Of a stretch of 14,131 nucleotides of DNA, positions 1 through 7,085 are shown piece by piece. The DNA is from Paenibacillaceae bacterium UBA6304 (GTDB lineage Bacteria; Bacillota; Bacilli; Paenibacillales; Paenibacillaceae): contig DJTQ01000288.1 of NCBI GenBank assembly GCA_002439285.1, positions 1 to 14,131 of the forward strand. Reading direction: 5' to 3'. The notes below the pieces were generated by a model. It saw only the letters and a program-made list of their open reading frames with translations. It made no database searches and was not told the DNA's origin. Numbering within the stretch: the first letter of the stretch is position 1; every line of letters begins with the position of its first letter. The position numbers were made by a program, and so were the translations under genes.

Positions 1-693
1 CAGCCCGGCCGCGCGCCGCAAGGCGGCTACGCCGGCGCGGCTGCTGCGCCCGTGCCTTCGGCGGCGCAGGAGGCGCTTTACGGCGCCCCAGGTACGGCGC
101 CGGAGCTGCCGGCGTTCCCGGAGCTGTCCTTGATCGGACAGCATCACGGCACTTACTTGATCGCCCAAAATGAAAACGGGCTGTATCTGATCGATCAACA
201 CGCCGCTCATGAGCGGGTCAATTACGAATATTATTATGAGAAATTCGGTAACCCGGCCGATGCTTCCCAGGAATTGTTGCTGCCGATTACGCTGGAGTTT
301 ACACCGGGAGAAAGCGAGAAGCTTAAAGATCGGCTATCCTGGTTTGAACGAGCCGGCGTCATTCTGGAGCATTTCGGGGGCGGTACCTTCCGCGTCGTGT
401 CCTATCCTTATTGGTTTCCGCAAGGGGACGAGACGGCGATTATTCAGGAAATGGCCGAATGGGTGCTTAGCGAGCGGGCGATCGATCTGGCCAAGCTGCG
501 CGAGAAATCTTCGATTCTCGTTTCCTGCAAAGCATCGATTAAAGCCAACCAGAAGCTGACCAAAGAAGAAGCGGACACCCTGCTTCAGCGGCTGGGGGCA
601 TGCAAGCAGCCTTATACTTGCCCGCACGGGCGGCCGATTGTGATCTCTTTTTCCAACTATGATTTGGAGAAGCTGTTTAAACGGGTTATGTGA
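1..693 (+). CDS. mutL: DNA mismatch repair protein MutL, C-terminal part (5' end outside window)
   Basis: MutL couples mismatch recognition by MutS to strand nicking. The frame is open from base 1, so this is the 3' part of a longer gene; the GTG at 52 is not its start. The first ~40 residues form an Ala/Gly/Pro-rich linker (QPGRAPQGGYAGAAAA), as expected between the ATPase and dimerization domains. The C-terminal domain follows: the endonuclease motif DQHAAHERVNYE (193-228) fits DQHA(X)2E(X)4E, the metal-site signature of nicking MutL proteins from organisms without MutH. SCKASIKA (~529-552) and CPHGRP (619-636) supply the other conserved metal-site motifs, and the end (LEKLFKRVM) is typical. 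The stop is TGA at 691-693; the next gene starts 16 bases later. Nothing looks broken. Identification is firm; the ATPase half cannot be seen. Confidence 0.97.
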   Translation, partial: QPGRAPQGGYAGAAAAPVPSAAQEALYGAPGTAPELPAFPELSLIGQHHGTYLIAQNENGLYLIDQHAAHERVNYEYYYEKFGNPADASQELLLPITLEFTPGESEKLKDRLSWFERAGVILEHFGGGTFRVVSYPYWFPQGDETAIIQEMAEWVLSERAIDLAKLREKSSILVSCKASIKANQKLTKEEADTLLQRLGACKQPYTCPHGRPIVISFSNYDLEKLFKRVM

Positions 694-709
694 ACGGAGG
701 AAATGGCTA

Positions 710-1489
710 GTGATAATTACAACAGGGGACCACGCCGTTCAGGAAGCTGTACAAAGGGCGCAGGCACTCTCCAAGGAGGCGGGTGTCAACTACGTTCCGC
801 GAAACCGCACCTCGCTTCCAAAACTGTCTGCGCAAAACGCAGACGCGGACATCCTCGTCATCCTGGAAGGTGGAGCGAGACTCTACCGTCCGAACGGAGA
901 AGCGATGCTGTTCCATCCCAGTATGGCATTTGTCCGGGCCAAGCGGCTGCTTAAAGGGGAAAGCGACCCAATGCTCGAAGCCGCTATGGTTCAGCCGGGC
1001 GATTCCATCATCGACTGCACCGCTGGCCTTGGCTCGGATGCCGCGGTATTTGCGCTAGGTGCCGGGCCGGAAGGCAAGGTCCTGGCGCTGGAAGACTCGC
1101 TTCCTTTATGGAGTTTGCTGCGGGAAGGTTTTGCTTACTATGTATCTGGGGTAAAAGAATTTGACGAGGCATTGCGCCGGATTACCGTGAAGCGTGCGGA
1201 GCATTTGGAGACGCTGCGCGGACTGCCTGATAAAAGCGTTGATATCGTGTACTTCGATCCGATGTTCCGCGAACCGATTCAGGAGTCTTCCGCCATCTCG
1301 CCGCTGCGTTCTTACGCGAACAACAATCAACTTGACCCCGAAGTGATTACGGAAGCTTGCCGGGTAGCCCGAAAGACGGTGTTGCTGAAAGAGAAGAAAG
1401 GGAGCGGAGAGTTTGAGCGGCTAGGTTTTAATACCCAGTCCCGGTCCCATACCAAAATTGTGTACGGAGTGATTTCGCTTGACAAGTAA
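710..1489 (+). CDS. RsmJ-like (DUF548) class I SAM-dependent methyltransferase
   Basis: A predicted methyltransferase of about 259 residues. The start is taken as GTG at 710 because GGAGG (696-700) sits 9 bases upstream; the open frame reaching back to 659 would run inside mutL. The SAM-binding motif I is DCTAGLGSD (residues ~102-110), with an acidic residue ending the next strand (LALE, ~125-128). Motif IV is FDPMFREP (~182-189). The DxTAGLGxDA plus DPMF pairing resembles RsmJ, the enterobacterial 16S rRNA m2G1516 methyltransferase, and the end (SRSHTKIVYGVI) also resembles that family's C terminus. The N-terminal ~90 residues (TTGDHAVQEAVQRAQALSKE) look like a separate small domain. The gene sits between mutL and miaA, overlapping miaA by 11 bases, so it is probably co-transcribed with them. 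Family is fairly sure; an RNA substrate is inference, and orthology to RsmJ is not shown. Confidence 0.88.
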   Translation: MIITTGDHAVQEAVQRAQALSKEAGVNYVPRNRTSLPKLSAQNADADILVILEGGARLYRPNGEAMLFHPSMAFVRAKRLLKGESDPMLEAAMVQPGDSIIDCTAGLGSDAAVFALGAGPEGKVLALEDSLPLWSLLREGFAYYVSGVKEFDEALRRITVKRAEHLETLRGLPDKSVDIVYFDPMFREPIQESSAISPLRSYANNNQLDPEVITEACRVARKTVLLKEKKGSGEFERLGFNTQSRSHTKIVYGVISLDK

Positions 1490-2453
1490 CGCTAAACCGA
1501 AACTGTTGGTGCTGGTCGGCCCCACCGCCGTCGGAAAAACCAATTTAAGCATTGAGGTTGCCAAAACATTTAACTGCGAGATCATTTCAGGAGATTCCAT
1601 GCAGGTCTATCGGGGGATGGATATCGGAACCGCTAAAATCACACCGAAGGAAATGGACGGAGTTCCGCATCATTTAATTGATGTTTTGGAACCGGATGAT
1701 CCATTTTCCGTGGCCCGTTTTCAGGAGTGGTGTCGCGAGCTTATCCCGGATATCCAGGGCAGGGGCAAGCTTCCTTTTATTGTGGGGGGGACGGGACTAT
1801 ATATTGAATCCGTCTGCTATGAATTTCAGTTTACCGAGGCCGGTGCGGATGAAGAATTTCGAGCCGAGCAGCAACGGATAGCAGACCTCCAGGGACCTGA
1901 AGTTCTGCACGCCAAGCTAGCGGACATCGACTCTAAGTCGGCAGCTCGATTACATCCGAATGATGTCCGGAGAGTCATTCGTGCGTTGGAGATTTTCCAT
2001 CTGACCGGAGATACATTATCTTCCAGTTTAGAGCGTCAAAATAAACAATCGCCCTATGATCTTTGTTTTATCGGTTTGACAATGGACCGTCAAATGCTTT
2101 ATAACCGTATTGAACAGCGTATTGACGGGATGATCGCCGCCGGTCTGATCGGCGAGGTTCAGCGTCTGCTGGACCGGGGCTTTTCCAGAAATCTCATCTC
2201 GATGCAGGGACTCGGATATAAAGAAATCGCGGAGCATCTGGCAGATGGGGTACCGCTGGATCTCGCCGTGGAGAAACTGAAGCGGGATACCCGGAGATTC
2301 GCCAAGCGACAGCTATCCTGGTTCCGCCACATGAACGACATCTCCTGGGTCGATGTGGGCGACGGCAAAAATTTCTCCGCCAATTTCGAAGCCGTACGTG
2401 CTATAATAGCAGGAAAGTTTCCAACTGATCTTGAATATAATTCTAAACACTAA
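1479..2453 (+). CDS. miaA: tRNA dimethylallyltransferase MiaA
   Basis: MiaA transfers a dimethylallyl group from DMAPP to N6 of A37 in tRNAs reading UNN codons, which stabilises codon pairing. The 324-residue product has normal length. Visible motifs are the P-loop GPTAVGKT (residues 14-21), ISGDSMQVYRGMDIGTAK (36-53) with the likely catalytic Asp39, VPHHLIDVLEPDDPFSVA (62-79), IVGGTGLYI (101-109) with Thr105, DVRRVIRALEI (162-172), QGLGYKE (243-249) and RRFAKRQLSWFRH (272-284). The start is TTG at 1479, with GGAGTG (1466-1471) seven bases upstream; the first ATG lies beyond the P-loop and cannot be the start. The gene overlaps the methyltransferase end by 11 bases, suggesting translational coupling. 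hfq follows 25 bases after its stop, the widespread miaA-hfq pairing. Confidence 0.97.
   Translation: MTSNAKPKLLVLVGPTAVGKTNLSIEVAKTFNCEIISGDSMQVYRGMDIGTAKITPKEMDGVPHHLIDVLEPDDPFSVARFQEWCRELIPDIQGRGKLPFIVGGTGLYIESVCYEFQFTEAGADEEFRAEQQRIADLQGPEVLHAKLADIDSKSAARLHPNDVRRVIRALEIFHLTGDTLSSSLERQNKQSPYDLCFIGLTMDRQMLYNRIEQRIDGMIAAGLIGEVQRLLDRGFSRNLISMQGLGYKEIAEHLADGVPLDLAVEKLKRDTRRFAKRQLSWFRHMNDISWVDVGDGKNFSANFEAVRAIIAGKFPTDLEYNSKH
2399..2407 (+). promoter_or_regulatory. Possible extended -10 promoter for hfq inside the 3' end of miaA
   Basis: TGCTATAAT is a perfect extended -10 (TGn followed by TATAAT). It would start transcription near 2414, about 65 bases before the hfq start codon. No good -35 box lies at 17 bases, but extended -10 promoters can do without one. 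A separate hfq promoter is plausible; it rests on this motif alone. Confidence 0.4.
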
Positions 2454-2478
2454 TTGATTCCTATTGGGGGTACGGCAA

Positions 2479-2718
2479 ATGAACAAGTCCATTAACATCC
2501 AAGATACATTCCTGAATCAAATGCGCAAAGAGAGCATTCCTGTTACCGTCTTTTTGACTAACGGTTTTCAGATCAGAGGAACAATTAAAGCTTTCGACAA
2601 CTACATTATCGTCATCGATAGCGACGGACGCCAGCAAATGGTGTACAAGCACGCAATCTCCACGTTCCAGCCGCAGCGCAATGTATCGCTGATGCAGGAA
2701 TCCCAGAATGAAGGTTAA
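2479..2718 (+). CDS. hfq: RNA chaperone Hfq
   Basis: Hfq forms a hexameric Sm-like ring that binds small RNAs and A- or U-rich RNA. The product is 79 residues, close to Bacillus Hfq (about 73). The start is ATG at 2479, eight bases after GGGGG (2466-2470); the in-frame TTG at 2464 would remove that site. The N terminus ([20 protein letters not shown]) is the canonical helix leading into the first strand. Sm1 is the region [19 protein letters not shown], and Sm2 is VYKHAISTF with the KHAIS motif of the RNA-binding pocket. The short C tail ([16 protein letters not shown]) lacks the long disordered tail of enterobacterial Hfq. It lies 25 bases after miaA and is followed by a terminator. In Firmicutes the role of Hfq in sRNA regulation is often weak; nothing here tells its role. 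Confidence 0.97.
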   Translation: MNKSINIQDTFLNQMRKESIPVTVFLTNGFQIRGTIKAFDNYIIVIDSDGRQQMVYKHAISTFQPQRNVSLMQESQNEG

Positions 2719-2776
2719 TACCGGATATTGAAACTTTTTTAAATTCAGTACGTTTAATGGTATAGGATAAGGAGCG

Positions 2777-2808
2777 GAGCAACCTGATAAGAGGTTGTTC
2801 TTTTCTTT
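2777..2808 (+). terminator. Rho-independent terminator after hfq
   Basis: GAGCAACCT (2777-2785) pairs with AGGTTGTTC (2792-2800), a 9-bp stem with one G-U pair and a 6-base loop, followed by TTTTCTTT. It lies 58 bases after the hfq stop and should separate the mutL-hfq run from the PBP gene. The remaining bases to 2893 contain no gene. Confidence 0.85.
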
Positions 2809-2893
2809 CCGGGCAAAAATGGGTATTGGACCAGTAGAATCCACACAATACACAGATAAGATGAAACTGGTATGAAGGGAGTCAGAAGAAACT

Positions 2894-5539
2894 ATGTCTA
2901 CCAAAAGACCTTCCAGAGTGGAAAGGAACAGTAAACCAGCACGAAAACCAAATGCGCCGAAAGGGCCTAAAAAGAAAAGGCTGACGGCAAAGCGGGTACT
3001 GTGGACCTCATTTTTCACCATTGCGTTTGCTGTGTTTTGCGCAATAGCAGGATATATGTACATTACGATAAGTGGTGAGAAAATATTGACCGCGAACGGA
3101 GATAAGCTGACGATCTATGAAACGTCGAAAGTTTATGACCGGAGCGGTAAACTGATGGGAGAACTGTCGATCGACAAGAGCGAACCGGTCGATTCGGAGC
3201 AGATTCCGAAGCTATTAAAGGATGCCTTTATCGCTACCGAGGACAAACGGTTTGCCGAGCATAACGGGGTGGATCTGTGGTCCATCGGCCGGGCGGCGGT
3301 TAAGGATATCATGGCCAGATCGCTGGTGGAAGGCGGCAGTACGATTACACAGCAGCTTGCCAAGAATATTTTTCTTGATGCGGATAAGACATTCTTCCGC
3401 AAAGCGACCGAAATGTCGATCGCGATGGCACTGGAACGCCATAAAACCAAAGATGAGATTCTGACCATGTACCTGAACCGGATACCTTTCGGCGGCACGG
3501 TATATGGAATCAAGGCTGCTTCCATCCGCTATTTTGGGAAAAGCGACTTGAACGATCTTAAAACTTGGGAAATAGCTACCCTAGCAGCGATGCCTAAGGG
3601 GCCGTCCAAATATAATCCGCTACGTAATCCCGAACTTTCGAAAGAACGCCGGGCAGTAGTGCTAGACCTGATGTTTCAGGAGGGCCACATTACCGCTGAA
3701 GAACGTGATGAAGCTAAGGCAGTGGATTACACCTACGAGCCGCCAGCTAAAAATGACAGCTATCAGGCCTTCAAAGATTACGTAATCAATGAGGCTGAAG
3801 AAAAATTTGGACTCACAGAAGACCAACTCAACCGTGGTGGCTACAAAATTTATACGACCATGGATGCTCAAGCACAGAAAGCAGTAGAAAAGGCTTTTGC
3901 CAACGACGACTTTTTCGAGAAGAGCAAGGATGACCAGCAGGTTCAGGCATCAATCGTCATCCAAAATCATGAGAACGGCAGCCTTGTAGCGCTGCTTGGC
4001 GGGCGCGATTATGAGCGTAAAGGCTTTAGCCGCCTGAACAGCCGTCGTCAGCCGGGATCGGCGTTCAAGCCGATTGTCTCTTATGCGCCAGCGCTTGAGA
4101 GCGGCGAATTTTCAGTCAATACCCCGCTAAATAACGAGAAACAGTGTTTCGGAGATTATTGCCCGAGAAACCTGCACGGTTACTCTAAAACGATCGACAT
4201 GAAGACCGCATTGACGAAATCGGAGAATATTCCGGCCGTGTGGCTGCTCAATGAGGTCGGTGTGGGTACCGGAGTAAAATTTGCGGAGAAGATGGGCATA
4301 AAGATGGATAAAGCCGATCGGAACCTGGCGATCGCTCTGGGTGGCTTGACCCATGGGACAAACACGCTTGAAATGGCGGGAGCGTTCAGCGTGTTCGCCA
4401 ATGGCGGTGAATACAATGCGCCTTATTCCATCAAAATGATCCAGGATCATGACGGTGTAGAAAAGTACACATATAACGCGCCGAAGCCAAAGCGAGTGAT
4501 GAGCGAGCAAACGGCTTACTACATGACGGAAATGATGCAGAACGTTGTCAATGACGGGACCGGGAAACGGGCTAGGCTTAACCGGCCGGTTGCGGGTAAA
4601 ACAGGAACGACCCAACATGGCATTAATGGATTGAAGAGCAGCAAGAATAGAGACGTTTGGTTTGTCGGATACACTCCGGAATGGACGGCATCCATCTGGA
4701 TGGGATATGACAAAGTGGATAAAGACCACTTGTTAAACGGCAGTAGCGGCCAGGCCGCCGCACTGTTCTCGTCAGTTATGACAGAGGCTCTGCAAGGCGT
4801 TCCGGTGAAAGACTTCCCGGTTCCAGGCGAATTACAGGCACCGGAACCACCGGAACCGGAAGTGGCGGAAACACCTACCGACCTTTCGGCCGCTTATAAT
4901 CCGGATACGGGAGTCGTTACGCTGAATTGGAATGGAGTTAGCGAGCAAGGGGCCGTTTACAAGATCTATCGGAAGGAAGCTTCGGAAGCCGACTTCTCGC
5001 ATTACATGGATTCGTCCGCACTTTCTGCGGAGGATATCAGCGTTGTCGTCGGAACAGGGTATGAGTACTATGTTACGGCATACGACGCGGTAAACGATGT
5101 AGAGAGTAAGCCGTCGAATGTCGCTCAGGTGATGCTGGTGGCGGATGATCTGCCAATGGATGAGGTAGATCCGGATGAGAATGGCGATGGCGACTGGATC
5201 GAAGATCCCGGCAACGGCAGCGGCAACTCCGGCCAGGACGGAGACCAGGGTACGATTCCGCCGGGGAATAACGGCAACGGCCAGGGCAATGGAAATGGCA
5301 ACGGCCAAGGCAATGGTCAAGGCCATGGAAACGGAAATGGGAACGGCTCCGGTAATGGAAGCGGTAATGGAACCGATCCAGGCACCGGGGGAGATTCGGG
5401 GGGGACACCTCCGGACGGTTCCGGGGGTGAATCCGGAGGTAACTCGGAAACCGGTTTGCCGCAGGATGGGACCGGAAACCAGACCGATGGCGTCATTGCC
5501 GACCCAACGGGCACCGGCGGGATGAATTCCGGGGGTTAA
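2894..5539 (+). CDS. Class A penicillin-binding protein (PBP1A family) with FN3 domain and Gly/Asn-rich tail
   Basis: A bifunctional peptidoglycan synthase of 881 residues that polymerises glycan strands and cross-links stem peptides at the outer membrane face. In order: a basic cytoplasmic N terminus (1-34), one membrane segment (~35-57), and a GT51 glycosyltransferase with ATEDKRFAEHNG (Glu116 catalytic), GGSTITQQLAKN (147-158), the ALERH region (Glu181) and AAMPKGPSKYNP (231-242). The transpeptidase follows with GSAFKP (Ser389-x-x-Lys392), SEN (443-445) and KTGT (569-572), so all catalytic residues are present. A fibronectin type III-like domain lies at ~661-750, and residues ~751-881 are acidic, then Gly/Asn/Gln/Ser-rich. 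The start ATG follows AAGGGAG by about 12 bases. Terminators lie before and after it, so it is probably a single-gene unit. The name ponA is possible, but paralogues cannot be separated from sequence alone. Confidence 0.95.
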   Translation: MSTKRPSRVERNSKPARKPNAPKGPKKKRLTAKRVLWTSFFTIAFAVFCAIAGYMYITISGEKILTANGDKLTIYETSKVYDRSGKLMGELSIDKSEPVDSEQIPKLLKDAFIATEDKRFAEHNGVDLWSIGRAAVKDIMARSLVEGGSTITQQLAKNIFLDADKTFFRKATEMSIAMALERHKTKDEILTMYLNRIPFGGTVYGIKAASIRYFGKSDLNDLKTWEIATLAAMPKGPSKYNPLRNPELSKERRAVVLDLMFQEGHITAEERDEAKAVDYTYEPPAKNDSYQAFKDYVINEAEEKFGLTEDQLNRGGYKIYTTMDAQAQKAVEKAFANDDFFEKSKDDQQVQASIVIQNHENGSLVALLGGRDYERKGFSRLNSRRQPGSAFKPIVSYAPALESGEFSVNTPLNNEKQCFGDYCPRNLHGYSKTIDMKTALTKSENIPAVWLLNEVGVGTGVKFAEKMGIKMDKADRNLAIALGGLTHGTNTLEMAGAFSVFANGGEYNAPYSIKMIQDHDGVEKYTYNAPKPKRVMSEQTAYYMTEMMQNVVNDGTGKRARLNRPVAGKTGTTQHGINGLKSSKNRDVWFVGYTPEWTASIWMGYDKVDKDHLLNGSSGQAAALFSSVMTEALQGVPVKDFPVPGELQAPEPPEPEVAETPTDLSAAYNPDTGVVTLNWNGVSEQGAVYKIYRKEASEADFSHYMDSSALSAEDISVVVGTGYEYYVTAYDAVNDVESKPSNVAQVMLVADDLPMDEVDPDENGDGDWIEDPGNGSGNSGQDGDQGTIPPGNNGNGQGNGNGNGQGNGQGHGNGNGNGSGNGSGNGTDPGTGGDSGGTPPDGSGGESGGNSETGLPQDGTGNQTDGVIADPTGTGGMNSGG
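5263..5376 (+). repeat. Short tandem coding repeat, Gly-Asn / Gly-Gln dipeptides in the PBP tail
   Basis: The DNA is built from degenerate GGNAAY and GGNCAR hexamers coding (GN)n with interspersed GQ, GH and GS. The encoded stretch runs from GNNGNGQGNG through GQGHGNGNG to GSGNGSGNGT. It is low-complexity, expected to be disordered outside the membrane, and may vary in copy number between strains. A long antisense open frame here is only a by-product of the repeat. Confidence 0.8.
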
Positions 5540-5562
5540 CCGATATTTTAATTGAATTTCTA

Positions 5563-5612
5563 GAGCTGCTCTCAAGCAAAGGATTGCTTGGGGGCGGTTC
5601 TTTTGTTTTTTT
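5563..5612 (+). terminator. Strong Rho-independent terminator after the PBP gene
   Basis: The arm at 5563-5579 (starts GAGCTGCTCT, ends CAAGCAA) pairs fully with 5584-5600 (TTGCTTG then GGGGCGGTTC). This gives a 17-bp stem including several G-U pairs and an AGGA tetraloop, followed by TTTTGTTTTTTT. The U-run and stem length make this a confident intrinsic terminator. Confidence 0.93.
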
Positions 5613-5638
5613 GACCTCATTCTCGTAATTATCTTAAA

Positions 5639-5666
5639 TTTACACTTTTGAGACTGCCTTTTAAAT
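5639..5666 (+). promoter_or_regulatory. Possible sigma-A promoter for the DUF402/DUF218 pair
   Basis: TTTACA (5639-5644), a 16-base spacer and TTAAAT (5661-5666) lie in the AT-rich gap after the PBP terminator, about 43 bases before the DUF402 start. An alternative is TTGAGA (5648-5653) with the extended -10 TGTGATAAG (5666-5674). Because a strong terminator precedes the pair, some promoter is needed here; which one is used is not certain. Confidence 0.4.
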
Positions 5667-5708
5667 GTGATAAGCTGAAAGTACATTGTGTTGAAAGGGA
5701 TCAGTCTT

Positions 5709-6284
5709 ATGAAACGAAAATTCGGAGACCGTGCGAATTGGCGCCGCGTAACGCAGCGTCAGTTCAAATCCAAGTATGTGGATAGCGACAAGTTCAGAGG
5801 ATATGTGACATCGTACCGTATTCAAGCTTTGCGCGATCCACTTTGGAAAACTTACGGAGGCCATACGTTCCGTATAGCCGACAAAGGATATACCTGGCTA
5901 CAATATTATCCAAAGGGAGCTCATTATGTAGTAACCGCCATGTTTGACGACAAGGGAGACATTGTGGAGTGGTACATCGATGTGTGCAAGACCCAAGGGG
6001 TAACTGACCAGGGCGTGCCTTGGTTTGATGATTTGTATTTGGACATTGTCGTATTGAAGAACGGCGAGGTGTTCCTGTTGGATGAGGATGAGCTAGACGA
6101 GGCGCTCTCACGGGGCCATATCACGGTTCGTGATTATGACATGGCAACGGAAACGGCCAGGGAATTGATGCAATCGATCCGGGGTCATCATTTTCCTTAT
6201 TTTACGATGTCCTTGGCCCATTACCGCAACGGTTTTGTGCTCGAGGATGCTCAGCATCCGGGAGGGGAGTATGGGGAGGATTAG
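5709..6284 (+). CDS. DUF402 domain protein
   Basis: A soluble 191-residue protein with no signal or membrane segment. The start is ATG at 5709, eight bases after AAAGGGA (5694-5700); the GTG at 5688 lies upstream of that site and is disfavoured. The N terminus is basic (MKRKFGDRANWRRVTQRQF). The core shows the DUF402 pattern: FRIADKGYTWLQYYPKG (~56-72), VEWYIDVC (~89-96), WFDDLYLDIVV (~107-117) and VFLLDEDELDEAL (~122-134), a cluster of acidic residues likely to bind metal. Characterised relatives include nucleoside tri/diphosphatases of the Ntdp/YgaC type and, more distantly, the archaeal FAU-1 RNA-binding proteins; either activity here is inference. The C-terminal ~40 residues look helical. 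Its stop overlaps the next start by 14 bases, so the two are probably translated together. Confidence 0.85.
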   Translation: MKRKFGDRANWRRVTQRQFKSKYVDSDKFRGYVTSYRIQALRDPLWKTYGGHTFRIADKGYTWLQYYPKGAHYVVTAMFDDKGDIVEWYIDVCKTQGVTDQGVPWFDDLYLDIVVLKNGEVFLLDEDELDEALSRGHITVRDYDMATETARELMQSIRGHHFPYFTMSLAHYRNGFVLEDAQHPGGEYGED

Positions 6285-6945
6285 TAGGAGAAACGCGATC
6301 TATTCGGTTGGACAAAAGAAACGAAGCCGTCGCCGTCTATGGATTTGGATACCGGTTTTCCTTCTGGTTGCGGGGCTTGGCTGGTCACTCTATGTGCTGG
6401 CCGAAATCGGCAGCATCGACAGGAATCCGGCTGCGTCGAGAGACTATGTCGAGCCCGCAGACGTCGGAATCGTACTTGGCGCATCTATGTGGGGAGACCG
6501 GCCGAGCCCGGGATTGCAGGAAAGGCTGGAGCTGGCTCTCCAAGATTATAAGGATGGCAAGTTTCGCATTTTTCTGCTGACAGGGGGCTTGGATCGTCCC
6601 GATTATGAGTTTACCGAAGCTGAAGGCATGGCCAACTACCTTGAGTCCAAGGGTGTGCCGCGTTCAGCGATGCTGCTGGAGAACAACGCAACCAGTACCT
6701 ATGAGAATTTAAAATTCAGTCAGCAAATGATGGAAGAAAAGGGGCTGGAATCGGTTCTAATCATTACCCATTCGTATCACGGAAACCGGGCTTATGAAAT
6801 CGCTAATGCGTTGGGATACGATAGTCCGGGATTGTCTGTGACGGAGACGCGGGTCCTTAAACCGATGCAGACTACGGTACGTGAAATTTTGGCGTATTCC
6901 AAGTGGAAACTGGATCATATCGCCATCGCTTTTGAGTGGAAATGA
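6271..6945 (+). CDS. DUF218 (YdcF/SanA/ElyC-like) membrane-anchored protein
   Basis: A 224-residue protein with a basic cytoplasmic start (KKRSRRR, 16-22), one membrane segment (~23-44, LWIWIPVFLLVAGLGWSLYV) and an outside domain. The start is ATG at 6271, five bases after GGAGG (6261-6265); upstream in-frame ATGs lie deeper in the previous gene. The DUF218 core is clear: VGIVLGASMWGDRPSPGLQE (~67-86), FLLTGGLD (~100-107), EAEGMANYLESKGVP (~114-128), NNATSTYENL (~135-144) and IITHSYHGNRA (~160-170). Escherichia coli members SanA and ElyC affect envelope barrier function and peptidoglycan assembly, and ElyC has been linked to undecaprenyl-phosphate carrier metabolism. With a PBP gene upstream, an envelope role is a reasonable inference; the enzymatic reaction is unknown. 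Confidence 0.88.
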   Translation: MGRISRRNAIYSVGQKKRSRRRLWIWIPVFLLVAGLGWSLYVLAEIGSIDRNPAASRDYVEPADVGIVLGASMWGDRPSPGLQERLELALQDYKDGKFRIFLLTGGLDRPDYEFTEAEGMANYLESKGVPRSAMLLENNATSTYENLKFSQQMMEEKGLESVLIITHSYHGNRAYEIANALGYDSPGLSVTETRVLKPMQTTVREILAYSKWKLDHIAIAFEWK

Positions 6946-6954
6946 GAAAACTTC

Positions 6955-6983
6955 TAATAACGGAGCGGGAGAGAGAATACATT
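6955..6983 (+). promoter_or_regulatory. Possible sigma-E-type (mother-cell sporulation) promoter for spoVK
   Basis: AATACATT (6976-6983) differs from the sigma-E -10 consensus CATACAnT at one base. TAATAA (6955-6960), 15 bases upstream, is a weak fit to the -35. Bacillus subtilis spoVK is sigma-E dependent, which makes the match worth recording, but the -35 is poor and the leader to spoVK would be about 100 bases. Confidence 0.3.
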
Positions 6984-7018
6984 TTAAAAGAAGTTGAAGC
7001 CCTCCCGGCAAGCTACGG

Positions 7019-7060
7019 GTTCAAAAGTCGTTTTATTAAAACTTCGTATGGCTTTTGAAC
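7019..7060. repeat. Nested inverted repeats upstream of spoVK
   Basis: GTTCAAAAG (7019-7027) and CTTTTGAAC (7052-7060) are exact 9-base inverted arms 24 bases apart. Inside them lies a second palindrome, GTTTTA-T-TAAAAC (7030-7042). A small CCCG/CGGG hairpin (7004-7007, 7016-7019) precedes and shares a base with the outer arm. No U-tract follows, so this is not an ordinary terminator. It may be an operator or leader fold; function unknown. Confidence 0.6.
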
Positions 7061-7085
7061 AACTCCATAAAGAGGTGATTCATAG

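Noticed and set aside
52..54. GTG as start of MutL
   Set aside because: The frame is open back to base 1 through a linker typical of MutL, and the ATPase half must lie upstream of the window.
2826..2854. TTGGAC-17-TACACA as promoter for the PBP gene
   Set aside because: The -10 matches only about half of the consensus; a promoter must exist between the hfq terminator and 2894, but this pair is not convincing.
4832..5686. 284-codon open frame on the minus strand opposite the PBP tail, and similar long frames at 5073-5525
   Set aside because: They are shadows of the GN/GQ hexamer repeat and FN3 code; the products are low-complexity, lack a start with a ribosome site, and cross the strong terminator.
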